Origin: Arsukibacterium tuosuense
GTDB lineage: Bacteria; Pseudomonadota; Gammaproteobacteria; Enterobacterales; Alteromonadaceae
DNA: 64,000 bases
Assembly (NCBI RefSeq): GCF_900215315.1
Contig: NZ_OBEB01000002.1
Coordinates: 310,001 to 374,000 of the forward strand
Reading direction: 5' to 3'
Position 1 is the first letter of the stretch. Every line of letters starts with the position of its first letter. Position numbers and translations under genes: made by a program. The notes beneath the pieces are model-generated. The model was given only the letters and a program-made list of their open reading frames with translations. It had not been told where the DNA came from and did not search any database. Below, piece after piece: positions 53,726 to 62,858 of the stretch.

Positions 53726-53769
53726 GCTGGCGCCAGGCTGTCCGATCGGCAGCCCGGCGCAAGGTTAGC

Positions 53770-54444
53770 TCAGAAGCCGAGGTTCTTCAGAAAGTCGTCG
53801 TCAACTTCCGGTTCGATGTCGACGGTATTCTCCTGGCGGTATTGCTGGGCATTAGCCAGAATATCGTCCGGGTTTTCCTGCTCGGTACGTTCAAACTCCT
53901 CCAACTGAATAAACTCGGTTTTATCCATCGCCAGTTCCATATAAAAAATATTATGTTCCGGAGTGCTGAAGGTGACACGACGGGCCTGAGGCTGATCAAG
54001 CTGGGTGTTAATCAGAATTTGTACCTGCTTATTAATGGCCATCATTTTCGGCTGGCTTTGGTTAATCGAGGTGTGTAAATCCTGGCGCACCTTATTGGTG
54101 AAATCACCGACGATCTGATTCATCAGCTCACCCATTACGTTGCCGACCTCATCAGAAGTATGAAACTGAGCCAGTTCCTCCGCCGGCATACCCATACTCA
54201 TCATGTACTTGCGGTAAATTTCCAGCGCTGCCGGAGCCGTGAAATTGATAATCACCAGCCCTGAGAAGCCACCGTCAAATAATACGAAGCAGCCAAGGTC
54301 GGGCCGCAGACAGGTTTTCTGAATTTTCTGAACCATCGGCGAATGGCTGATAGCCGGATTACCGGCAGCCGCCAGTACGCCGTTAACGGCCTGACATAGT
54401 GTAAGCAGAATGTCATCGGTGGTAATAATACGGGTTTTTTTCAT
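53770..54444 (-). CDS. DUF3334 family protein, CheX-like
   Basis: The 224-aa protein starts at ATG 54444. It matches the DUF3334 family of marine gammaproteobacteria, with a region like CheX/CheC (DEVGNVMGELMNQIVGDFTN), suggesting a chemotaxis-phosphatase-like fold. The E-x2-N pattern of active CheX phosphatases is not clearly present. The protein has an acidic C-terminal tail (IEPEVDDDFLKNLGF). Function unknown. A small acidic gene lies 54 bp upstream on the same strand. Confidence 0.82.
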   Translation of the reverse strand: MKKTRIITTDDILLTLCQAVNGVLAAAGNPAISHSPMVQKIQKTCLRPDLGCFVLFDGGFSGLVIINFTAPAALEIYRKYMMSMGMPAEELAQFHTSDEVGNVMGELMNQIVGDFTNKVRQDLHTSINQSQPKMMAINKQVQILINTQLDQPQARRVTFSTPEHNIFYMELAMDKTEFIQLEEFERTEQENPDDILANAQQYRQENTVDIEPEVDDDFLKNLGF

Positions 54445-54498
54445 GCTGTTTTCCAAGGACTATTTTCAGACAGTATAAGCCCTTATTAACAGTTAACG

Positions 54499-54663
54499 CT
54501 AAATTTTACAGGCTCCGCCACTGCATTCATCGTCGTCGTCACCAAATTGGGGCTCAGCAGCCCTGGCTTCTGCTTCGGCCTGTTGTTTGGCTAAGGCCGC
54601 CTCTGCACCGTCAAAATCGAGGTTGTTCAAATCGAAATCCTGATCAAAATCAAAGTCAGACAT
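54499..54663 (-). CDS. Small acidic protein with C-terminal ECSGGACKI motif
   Basis: The 54-aa protein starts at ATG 54663 with AGGAG 8 bp upstream; a longer frame to 54825 lacks such a site. It is rich in Asp and Phe (MSDFDFDQDFDLNNLDFDG), has an Ala/Gln helix in the middle, and ends in DDDDECSGGACKI. The Cys-x4-Cys end looks like a metal- or disulfide-forming tip. Similar small proteins occur before DUF3334 genes in Alteromonadales. Function unknown. Confidence 0.75.
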   Translation of the reverse strand: MSDFDFDQDFDLNNLDFDGAEAALAKQQAEAEARAAEPQFGDDDDECSGGACKI

Positions 54664-54883
54664 GGTTTGCGCTCCTGTTCCACGCAACCAGCGTGACTGA
54701 TCCGGCAGCGTGATTGAATCAAAGGTATCAGCCACCAGTGTAGCAAACCGCAGGCGTTGGTTTAAACCGGCAGCACTAAATAAAAAATCGGCCGGCATGC
54801 TATTTACGGCGCCGGTCGATTTCACCGCTGCAGATTCCTTGCTATTATAGTGGCCATCTTTTCTGACCCGCCCGGAGCTGCTG

Positions 54884-55915
54884 ATGAGCCAATTAACTAT
54901 TCAAACCCCCGACGACTGGCATTTGCATTTTCGCGATGGCGACATGCTGCTGGAAACGGTACCGGCCACGGCCCGCCAGTTTGCCCGTGCTATTGTAATG
55001 CCTAACTTAGTGCCGCCGGTTACCACCGCTGAAATGGCGGTGGCCTATCGCGAGCGTATCCTGGCCGCCCGCCCGGCCGGTAGTAACTTTCAGCCACTGC
55101 TAACCCTGTTCTTAACCGACCAAACCAGTCGCCAGCAAATTATTGATGCCAAAGCTGCCGGCTTGGTTGCCGCTAAACTGTATCCGGCCGGCGCGACAAC
55201 CAATTCCAGCGCCGCGGTCAGTGCGCTGGATTCGTTGTATCCGGTATTTGAAGTAATGGCTGAGCAGGGCATGCTGCTGCTGGTCCATGGTGAAGTTACC
55301 GATCATGATATCGATATTTTCGACCGGGAGAAGGTGTTTATCGACCGCTACCTGCAGCACATAGTAGCGCGGCTACCACAGTTAAAAGTGGTGTTTGAGC
55401 ATATTACCACCGCCGATGCCGCCACTTTTGTCAGCGAGGCCGGTAGTAATGTTGCCGCCACCATTACCCCGCAGCATTTGCTACTGAACCGCAACGATTT
55501 ACTGGTCGGTGGGGTGCGGCCGCACAATTACTGCTTGCCGGTATTAAAGCGCCGCACTCATCAGCAAGCGCTGCGCGCAGCAGTAGCCAGTGGCTCAGCG
55601 AAGTTTTTCCTCGGTACCGACTCGGCGCCGCATGAAAAGCACCGCAAAGAATCAGCCTGCGGCTGTGCCGGTTGTTACAGCGCCCACAGCGCAATAGAGC
55701 TGTATGCTCAGGTATTTGATGAGTTAGGTTGTCTGGAAAAACTGGAAGGCTTTGCCAGCCATTACGGCGCCGACTTTTACGGCCTGCCACGCAACAGTGG
55801 CACGGTGACCCTGCAACAGCAGCAGTGGCAGGTACCAACAGAAATTGACCTGCCAAACGGTAAGCCAATAGTGCCGTTTTATGCTGGCCAGACGCTAAAT
55901 TGGAAGTTGATTTAA
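54884..55915 (+). CDS. pyrC: Dihydroorotase
   Basis: The 343-aa class II dihydroorotase cyclises carbamoyl-aspartate to dihydroorotate, the third step of de novo pyrimidine synthesis. The zinc ligands His13 and His15 ([10 protein letters not shown]), the carbamylated Lys98 ([13 protein letters not shown]), and the active-site Asp near 247 ([15 protein letters not shown]) are all in place, as are VHGEV and HITTAD. GGAG about 6 bp upstream supports the start. It stands alone. Confidence 0.95.
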   Translation: MSQLTIQTPDDWHLHFRDGDMLLETVPATARQFARAIVMPNLVPPVTTAEMAVAYRERILAARPAGSNFQPLLTLFLTDQTSRQQIIDAKAAGLVAAKLYPAGATTNSSAAVSALDSLYPVFEVMAEQGMLLLVHGEVTDHDIDIFDREKVFIDRYLQHIVARLPQLKVVFEHITTADAATFVSEAGSNVAATITPQHLLLNRNDLLVGGVRPHNYCLPVLKRRTHQQALRAAVASGSAKFFLGTDSAPHEKHRKESACGCAGCYSAHSAIELYAQVFDELGCLEKLEGFASHYGADFYGLPRNSGTVTLQQQQWQVPTEIDLPNGKPIVPFYAGQTLNWKLI

Positions 55916-55990
55916 ATTTTAGTTAGCCAGTAGTAAGTCACTCATTAAAGGCGCTAATATCTATGCTTGTTTATGTCATAGGTACTCAGA

Positions 55991-58024
55991 ATGCGTATTT
56001 TTCAGTTGTTGATGTTAGTGCTTTTGCTGACTGGCTGTGGCGGTGGTGGCAGTAGCGACGGAGATGGAGGAATTGGTGGTGGTCCTGGTTCAGGTAGTAA
56101 CCCGGGTTTAGTCATTAATGATGACAATGCTCTTTATATTGCTACCATAACCAGTCTTAGTAACGATACTCTAACCAGTTTGGCACAACTGGCCGTTTTG
56201 GCTCATGATGAGCTTAATGCCAAACCAAGAGCTGTCGCTGTCACTCGTCCGGTGTTCTGTGAAAACGGGTTACAGGCAATTGAATTAGTAAAACGAACGG
56301 TATCTGACACCTATTATCTTGGTGCTAACCAACGCTTCAGTATCGTTTTTAATCAATGTCAGCTGGCTGAGCTTGAAGCAGAAATAACTGGTGAGTTGGA
56401 CGTTTTGGTACGTTCAGTAACACTGGATGGCTACTCGCTGGATATATCAGATGCAGACTATTTACTTAGTAGCCGCAATTTACAACTTAAAGATGAAGAA
56501 GGCACAGTGCAGGTCTCGGTTGAAATAAATAACCGTTACAGCGCACGCAATCAACAATATTCCTATGTTGTGACTCCTGCTGGTAGTAGTCTGGCATTCA
56601 CTTTGCCAGACAACAAAATAGAGCAGTTCCGCAGTTTTAATACCCGATTAATCCTTAATAATCAAATAGGTCGGTATGAGTTGTCTACTAACGGTACTCT
56701 GCAGAGTGATGTGCTGTCGGGTAGCATTACGGTATCAACCGTGACCCCTCAATCAGGTCAAATACAACGTTTACCGAATAGCGGTGAGCTTCGTTTTCAG
56801 GCAGGGGGTACAAGCACTATGCGGTTGTCGTCAATAGATGCCAATACCGGGATACTGGCAAACATTATCCTGCCAGAGCTCGGGTTAGGCGGGCAAGTTG
56901 ACTGGTTGGAATTAAGTACCGGCGCAAGCTGGCAAAAAAAGGGTTTGGCTAAAAACTATATTTGGCGTGAACAGCGTGACTTTGTCAATCTGGAGGCTGA
57001 GTGGTTAACAGCAGGACAAAATATGATGGTTAACTTACTGCCTGAACAACCCATATTATTGCACTTTAGTAATGTTGTGACCGAACTGGGCGGCTATGGT
57101 AGCCGGCTGGTTTTAACCGCTGTTGATGAGCAGGGATTAAACCTGTTTGGTGTGCCGGAGATTGACGTCGATATTATGGTTTTAGGGACTGTGGTGCAAC
57201 TACAGCCTGCAGTTCCATTGCTGGCGGGGTATCGTTATCGGTTGGGTAGCGCTTTTGCCCGAAATAATAGTAATACCTTAGCCAGTGTACCTTTCATGTA
57301 TGCGCAGCTTGTAGACGAGTTATCCGGTACAGTTGAACTGACATCAACCTTGTTTCACTCCGGTCAGGTAGTAGAGGTTTATCCTGATATTCGTTCTGAC
57401 TTAGGCCCGGCAATGGCAGCCTGGCAGACTGACTCTACTGTATTTGCAAGACGTGATCTTGCCAATCATGGCGTAGAATTAACTCTGGCTAACGCACCTT
57501 TGGGCAGTTATCTTTCCGGGATACTAAGCTTAGAACTCAGTAATGCCAGAGGAAATCATTTCACAATAAATCAGCCATACATAGTTATCGATGAGCAATT
57601 AACCGACTATTTTTATAACAGTACGCAACCGATGTCTGCAGCCAGCTCAGCGGACGTGATGTTAGCACCAATAGATACTCAAAATGACATTGGCAATGAT
57701 GCAGGCATTTATACCAGTGTGTCTGGCTTTTCTGCAGATGGGCAGTCCTGGTCTTTATGGCTGAGAACGGGCGACGGCGGAATCCTGCAGCCTGGTAGTT
57801 ATCTTGCTGGCGCAGAGGACAATTTCAGCGAACCACATCTCAAGGTGATTATTGCTGGTCGGTCGTGTTCAACACAAAATGCCAGCTTCACTGTTCAGCG
57901 GGCTGAGTATGATGATGAGAATATTTTTGTTAAAGGCCTCAGCGCTGATTACGACTTGATATGCCAATACAACAAGCTGTCTTATCAGTATCGTGGAAGC
58001 ATTCGTTATCGACGCGCTTTTTAA
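55991..58024 (+). CDS. Large lipoprotein of unknown function
   Basis: The 677-aa protein has a lipoprotein signal (LLLTGCGGGG, Cys16) followed by a Gly/Ser-rich linker, a common start for surface-exposed lipoproteins. The rest is beta-rich without a recognised domain. Four later cysteines form two likely pairs (FCENGLQ with NQCQLAE; GRSCSTQ with LICQYN). Codon use is more AT-rich than in pyrC and comM, suggesting later acquisition or weak expression. Its stop overlaps comM's stop by 4 bp. I do not recognise a family. Confidence 0.7.
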   Translation: MRIFQLLMLVLLLTGCGGGGSSDGDGGIGGGPGSGSNPGLVINDDNALYIATITSLSNDTLTSLAQLAVLAHDELNAKPRAVAVTRPVFCENGLQAIELVKRTVSDTYYLGANQRFSIVFNQCQLAELEAEITGELDVLVRSVTLDGYSLDISDADYLLSSRNLQLKDEEGTVQVSVEINNRYSARNQQYSYVVTPAGSSLAFTLPDNKIEQFRSFNTRLILNNQIGRYELSTNGTLQSDVLSGSITVSTVTPQSGQIQRLPNSGELRFQAGGTSTMRLSSIDANTGILANIILPELGLGGQVDWLELSTGASWQKKGLAKNYIWREQRDFVNLEAEWLTAGQNMMVNLLPEQPILLHFSNVVTELGGYGSRLVLTAVDEQGLNLFGVPEIDVDIMVLGTVVQLQPAVPLLAGYRYRLGSAFARNNSNTLASVPFMYAQLVDELSGTVELTSTLFHSGQVVEVYPDIRSDLGPAMAAWQTDSTVFARRDLANHGVELTLANAPLGSYLSGILSLELSNARGNHFTINQPYIVIDEQLTDYFYNSTQPMSAASSADVMLAPIDTQNDIGNDAGIYTSVSGFSADGQSWSLWLRTGDGGILQPGSYLAGAEDNFSEPHLKVIIAGRSCSTQNASFTVQRAEYDDENIFVKGLSADYDLICQYNKLSYQYRGSIRYRRAF

Positions 58025-59526
58025 TTTTTCAGATAGCTCAGCAACCGCTCCAGCGCGCGGTAGCTGAGCGCTTCCATCAGGTGGGCTCGGCTGATTTGCG
58101 GTTGCTGCTGTAAATCGGCGATAGTGCGGGCGACTTTAATAATTTTGTGATAGGTACGGGCCGACAGCTTAAAGCGGTGAATGGTGTCTTCCAGAAAACG
58201 GGCATCGTCCTGCTTTAACGGGCAAAAGTCGGCAATTTCGCTGCCACTGAGCCGGGCATTAGCCTTGCCCTGGCGGGCCAGCTGCATCTCGCGCGCCGCA
58301 ACCACCCGTTGTTTAACACTGGCGCTGCTTTCTTCGGAACTATGCTGTTGGCTCAGCATTCCCTTGGGCAGCAACGGCACTTCTATCTGTAACTCTATCC
58401 GGTCAATAAAAGGCCCCGATAAGCGGTTTAAATAACGCATGACCTGCTCGGGCGTGGCGCGGCCATCCTCATGGTGGCCGGTCGGGCTGGGGTTCAGTGC
58501 GGCGACCAACTGAAACTGGGCCGGAAACTCAGCCTGGCGGGCCGCCCGGGATATATGAACAATCCCGGTTTCCAGCGGCTCGCGCAGCACGTCCAGCACC
58601 TTACGCGGGAACTCGGGCAGCTCGTCTAAAAACAAGATGCCATGATGTGCCAGCGAAATTTCACCTGGGCGTGGCACTGAGCCACCGCCAACCAATGCTA
58701 CAGCCGAACTGGTATGGTGCGGGCTGCGAAACGGCCGCTGTTGCCAGTCGGTCAGGTTGCGTTGCAGGCCGGCAATCGAATAGATCGCTGCGGTCGCCAG
58801 CGCTTCCTGCTCGGTCAACGCTGGTAAAATGCCGGGTAACCGCTGCGCCAGCATTGATTTACCGGTGCCGGCCGGGCCCAGCATTAGCATATTGTGTTCG
58901 CCGGCAGCAGCAATTTCCAGTACCCGCTTGGCATGGCCCTGGCCACGAACATCGGCTAAATCCGGCATATGCTGCACCGGCCGCTCGGGCAGCGGCGGAA
59001 TAGCCGGTAACGCCTGCTGCGCCAGTAAAAAGCTATGTAACTGCAACAAATGTTCAGCGCCATGCACCTTTGCTTTGGGCACCTGTTGTGCCTGCTGGGC
59101 GTTTAACATTGGCATCAGCGCGGCACGGCCGGCGTCACGACAGGCTACCGCAACCGGAATTTCCCCCAAAATAGGCCGTATTTCGCCCGACAACGCCAGC
59201 TCACCATAAAACTCATAATCGCCGGTGCTGTGCTCATTCAGCTGACCACTGGCGACAATAATCCCCAGCGCTATCGGTAAGTCGAAGCGGCCGCCTTCTT
59301 TGGGTAAGTCGGCCGGCGCCAGGTTAACGGTGATTTTGCGATCGGGAAAGGCAAAGCCGCTGTTTACCATGGCGCTGCGCACCCGGTCCCGCGATTCTTT
59401 TACCGAGGTTTCAGGTAGGCCAACCAATTGAAATGCCGGCAAACCATTGCTGATATGCACCTCGACGGTAACCAGGGGGGCATCCAGGCCATGACGGGCC
59501 CGGCTGTAAACCACAGCCAGTGACAT
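58021..59526 (-). CDS. comM: ComM/YifB family Mg-chelatase-like AAA+ ATPase
   Basis: The 501-aa protein has an N-terminal Lon-protease-like/ChlI-S5 domain (HGLDAPLVTVEVHISNGLPA, KESRDRVRSAM), an AAA+ core with Walker A GPAGTGKSML, Walker B ILFLDELPEF, and C-terminal YifB motifs (FKLSARTYHKIIKVARTIAD). ComM promotes branch migration in natural transformation. It is divergent from the MMPL exporter gene, with a shared intergenic region of 186 bp, and its stop overlaps the orphan lipoprotein stop. Confidence 0.94.
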   Translation of the reverse strand: MSLAVVYSRARHGLDAPLVTVEVHISNGLPAFQLVGLPETSVKESRDRVRSAMVNSGFAFPDRKITVNLAPADLPKEGGRFDLPIALGIIVASGQLNEHSTGDYEFYGELALSGEIRPILGEIPVAVACRDAGRAALMPMLNAQQAQQVPKAKVHGAEHLLQLHSFLLAQQALPAIPPLPERPVQHMPDLADVRGQGHAKRVLEIAAAGEHNMLMLGPAGTGKSMLAQRLPGILPALTEQEALATAAIYSIAGLQRNLTDWQQRPFRSPHHTSSAVALVGGGSVPRPGEISLAHHGILFLDELPEFPRKVLDVLREPLETGIVHISRAARQAEFPAQFQLVAALNPSPTGHHEDGRATPEQVMRYLNRLSGPFIDRIELQIEVPLLPKGMLSQQHSSEESSASVKQRVVAAREMQLARQGKANARLSGSEIADFCPLKQDDARFLEDTIHRFKLSARTYHKIIKVARTIADLQQQPQISRAHLMEALSYRALERLLSYLKN

Positions 59527-59555
59527 CCTGCCTCCGAAATTTTACATAAACACTG

Positions 59556-59574
59556 CATTATGTTTAGCATAATG
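59556..59574. promoter_or_regulatory. Inverted repeat CATTATG-TTTAG-CATAATG upstream of comM
   Basis: This 7-bp perfect dyad with a 5-nt spacer lies 30 bp before the comM start, within a divergent control region. On the minus strand it contains a CATAAT -10-like box, with TTGCAT upstream at about 20 bp. It may be an operator or a promoter element. Binding protein unknown. Confidence 0.4.
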
Positions 59575-59712
59575 TTAATTTAATGCAAGTTTCGGTGGTT
59601 GGCCGGTATAAAAGCGATATGAATACAGTTGGTTATTCCCTGCTTTGACAATTGCCTGCTAAGCTGAGAGGCAAACCGGCATGCCCTTTACTTTAACCAA
59701 AGGTAGCGACAG

Positions 59713-62025
59713 ATGATTCAGCGCTGGCTGCAGCATATTCTGGCTTATCCCCGTCTTGTCACGGTGTTGTGTCTGCTGCTTATTATTGGCAGTGGCCTTG
59801 GCATCGGTAACCTGTATTTTCGCGGTGACTATCGGATCTTCTTTACGGATGATAATCCGCAGTTGCTGGCATTTGAGCAAATGCAGCAACAGTTTAATAA
59901 AAGCGACAACATCCTGATTGCCATCGCACCAGCCGATAAGCAGGTGTTCAGCGCCGAAACCCTGACTCTGGTGCGGCAGTTAACCGAGGCCGCCTGGCAG
60001 ACACCTTATTCAATTCGGGTAGATTCGCTGAGTAATTATCAGCATACCGAAGCGATAGACGATGATTTATGGGTCGCCGATCTGGTCGGCGACGAGCTTG
60101 AATTGACCCGCTCTGAGCTTAACAAAATAGCGCAAGTGGCGCTAAACGAGCCGGTACTGGTTAAGCGACTGGTGTCCGCCGATGGTGCGGTTACCGCCAT
60201 TAATATTACCCTGCAGCTACCGGAACAAAACCTGCAACAGGAAGTAAAAGAAGTATGGCAGGCCATTTCTGGCATGCTGGATACTTTTAAAGCATCGCAC
60301 CCTGATACTGACTTTTATGTCAGTGGCGTCGTGGCAATGAATTATGCTTTTGCTTATGAGGCCGAGAACGACGTTAAAACCCTTATTCCGGTTATGTTTG
60401 CAGCTATTTTGCTGATGCTGGCCTGGTTACTGCGTTCAGTATTGGCATCATTGGCTACGCTGGTAATTATTGTGGTGACTGTAGTCAGTACCCTGGGTCT
60501 GGCGGGGTGGGCGGGTCTGTTTTTAAGTACCGCCACCGTCAACGTACCGACGATTCTGATGACCCTGGCAGTAGCGGATTCCGTGCATCTGATAGCCTCA
60601 ATGCAATTTGCGCTGCGCCGCGGTGACAGCCGGCTCCAGGCGATACAATACAGCCTGAAGCGCAATATCATGCCGGTATTTATTACCAGTGCCACCACGG
60701 CCATTGGCTTTTTAACCCTGAATTTTTCTGAAGTTCCCATTCTGCGCGATTTGGGCAATATGACTGCAGTGGGCGTGATGCTGGCCTGCTTATTCAGCCT
60801 GGTATTGCTGCCGGCACTACTGCTGTTTTTACCGGTCAGTGCCGGCCAGCATAAGGACAGTGCTGCCGGCAGTGCCGATAGCACAATGTTATGGCTGGCC
60901 AATATGGTGATCCGCCGGCAACAGCCGCTGTTCTGGGGTATGAGCATCGTGATTATTGGCTGTAGCGCCCTGATTACCCTGAATACTATCAATGATGAAG
61001 CGGTAAAATATTTTGCTGCTGATACCGAGTTTCGCCAGGCCAATGACTTTCTGGAGCAGAACCTGACCGGCGCCACTACCGTTGATTTTGTTATCTCCGG
61101 TGATCAAGCCAGTGCGGTTAACCAGCCTGAGTTTTTAACCGCGGTGGCGGGGTTTACTGAATGGCTGCAACGTCAGCCGGAAGTACAGCACGTTAACAGC
61201 ATTACTGACACCATGAAGCGGCTGAATAAAAACATGCATCAGGACGACCCGGCATACTACCGCTTGCCGGAAAATCAGCAGCAAGCCGCCCAATACTTAT
61301 TGATGTATGAAATGTCGCTGCCGTTTGGCCTCGATTTAAACAATCAGCTTAATCTGGATAAAAGCGCTACCCGGGTGGCCGTCAGCTTACAAAACCTGGG
61401 CAGTAAACAGCTTACTGCCTTTGAAAGCCGGGCCCTGGCTTACCTGGCCGAACATGCCAGCGCTTATTCCGCCACTGCAGCCAGTACTGCACTGATGTTT
61501 GCCCACATTGGCGAGCGCAATATGGCGTCGATGTTGCAAACCCTGCCGTTGGCGTTGGTGCTGATTTCACTGTTACTGGTATTTAGTTTGCGATCGTGGC
61601 GACTGGGCGTGCTGAGCCTGATACCGAACATTACTCCGGCATTGGTGGCATTTGGTTTATGGGGGCTGCTAAGTGGTGAAATTAACCTGGCGCTGTCGGT
61701 CGTAGCCGGTATGAGCCTGGGGATTATTGTTGATGATACCGTGCACTTTCTCAGTAAATACCGGGCGGCCAGAGTGGAAGGGCAGGCAGCCGAGCAGGCA
61801 ATACGCTATGCTTTTACCACTGTCGGGCGGGCTTTATGGATCACCACTGTGGTATTGGTAACCGGTTTTGCGGTATTAATGCTGTCTGGCTTTCGGCTGA
61901 ATTCTGATATGGGGATGTTAACTGCACTGGTGATCCTGGTGGCCCTGGTTATCGATTTTCTGTATCTGCCGGCCTGCCTGCTAAAATTTGATGCAAAGGA
62001 GTATAAAACAGATGCCACAGTTTAA
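59713..62025 (+). CDS. MMPL/RND-family exporter
   Basis: The 770-aa protein has a first membrane helix at about 14-32, a periplasmic domain (about 35-220), a five-to-six-helix bundle, and a second half repeating the plan. MMPL motifs include VPTILMTLAVADSVHLIAS and MSLGIIVDDTVHFLSKYRAA, with Asp residues in the helices for proton relay. Such exporters move lipids or lipoproteins. It overlaps the LolA-like gene by 14 bp, so the pair is translationally coupled. AAAGG lies about 10 bp before the start. The two-gene partner suggests lipid or lipoprotein transfer to the outer membrane. Confidence 0.9.
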   Translation: MIQRWLQHILAYPRLVTVLCLLLIIGSGLGIGNLYFRGDYRIFFTDDNPQLLAFEQMQQQFNKSDNILIAIAPADKQVFSAETLTLVRQLTEAAWQTPYSIRVDSLSNYQHTEAIDDDLWVADLVGDELELTRSELNKIAQVALNEPVLVKRLVSADGAVTAINITLQLPEQNLQQEVKEVWQAISGMLDTFKASHPDTDFYVSGVVAMNYAFAYEAENDVKTLIPVMFAAILLMLAWLLRSVLASLATLVIIVVTVVSTLGLAGWAGLFLSTATVNVPTILMTLAVADSVHLIASMQFALRRGDSRLQAIQYSLKRNIMPVFITSATTAIGFLTLNFSEVPILRDLGNMTAVGVMLACLFSLVLLPALLLFLPVSAGQHKDSAAGSADSTMLWLANMVIRRQQPLFWGMSIVIIGCSALITLNTINDEAVKYFAADTEFRQANDFLEQNLTGATTVDFVISGDQASAVNQPEFLTAVAGFTEWLQRQPEVQHVNSITDTMKRLNKNMHQDDPAYYRLPENQQQAAQYLLMYEMSLPFGLDLNNQLNLDKSATRVAVSLQNLGSKQLTAFESRALAYLAEHASAYSATAASTALMFAHIGERNMASMLQTLPLALVLISLLLVFSLRSWRLGVLSLIPNITPALVAFGLWGLLSGEINLALSVVAGMSLGIIVDDTVHFLSKYRAARVEGQAAEQAIRYAFTTVGRALWITTVVLVTGFAVLMLSGFRLNSDMGMLTALVILVALVIDFLYLPACLLKFDAKEYKTDATV

Positions 62026-62830
62026 GACTAGCCGCTCGGCCATATTGATGCTGGCTGTCGGCCTGCTGCTTGGGATGCCGGTCGCCGCTGATACTGACGC
62101 AGAAATTGTAGCCAGTCGGGAAAAAGGGCTGCAAATCGCCACTGAGCAGAAACAGCGCGATACCGGCTGGGGTGACAGCGAAAGCAACGTGCTAATGGTA
62201 CTGCGCGATGCCAGCGGCAACGAAAGTATCCGACGGATGCGTACCCTGGCCCTGGAAGTAACCGGCGATGGTGATAAATCACTGATCATTTTTGATGAAC
62301 CCCGGGATGTTCGGGGCTCGGCCTTTTTAAGTCATTCTCACCCTACGGCCGAAGACGACCAGTGGCTATATTTACCGGCGATAAACCGGACCCGGCGTAT
62401 TGCCAGCCGCAATAAATCCGGCCCTTTTATGGCCAGCGAATTTGCCTATGAAGATATGTCGTCGTTTGAACTGGCGAAATACCAGTTCCGCTATTTACGC
62501 GACGAAGCAGTGAATGGCGTAATGTGTTACGTGATTGAACGGCTCCCGGCCGATAAATTCTCTGGCTATAGTAAAACCATTGCCTGGGTGGATAAAGAGC
62601 ACTACCGGGTGCAGAAAATTGAGTTTTACGACAAAAAACAAAGCCTGCTGAAAACCTTAACCGCCAGTGATTATCAGTTGTATCTGAATAAATACTGGCG
62701 GCCAATGCTGTTGCGGATGCAGAACCATCAAACCGGAAAAAGCACCGATCTGATCGTAGAAGAGCTGCAATTTAATGTCGGCCGCAGTGCGGCTGATTTC
62801 GATGTTAACGTGCTGGAGCGGCTGCGTTGA
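62012..62830 (+). CDS. LolA-like outer-membrane lipoprotein-sorting protein
   Basis: The 272-aa periplasmic protein starts at ATG 62012 with AGGAG at 61997-62001, inside the exporter gene. It has a signal peptide (ending PVAA, about residue 26) and the COG2834/LolA-like pattern: DQWLYLPAINRTRRI, FMASEFAYEDM, YSKTIAWVDKEHYRVQKIEF. It forms a shallow hydrophobic cup that may carry a lipid from the exporter to the next protein. In this family, gene pairs with MMPL exporters are common. It is followed by the FimV-barrel gene. Confidence 0.87.
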   Translation: MPQFKTSRSAILMLAVGLLLGMPVAADTDAEIVASREKGLQIATEQKQRDTGWGDSESNVLMVLRDASGNESIRRMRTLALEVTGDGDKSLIIFDEPRDVRGSAFLSHSHPTAEDDQWLYLPAINRTRRIASRNKSGPFMASEFAYEDMSSFELAKYQFRYLRDEAVNGVMCYVIERLPADKFSGYSKTIAWVDKEHYRVQKIEFYDKKQSLLKTLTASDYQLYLNKYWRPMLLRMQNHQTGKSTDLIVEELQFNVGRSAADFDVNVLERLR

Positions 62831-62858
62831 CAGCCAGCACAAAGCAAACCGAGGTAGT

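Noticed and set aside
54664-54825. Longer start for the small acidic protein
   Set aside because: No ribosome site and no similarity in the added part; AGGAG fixes the start at 54663.
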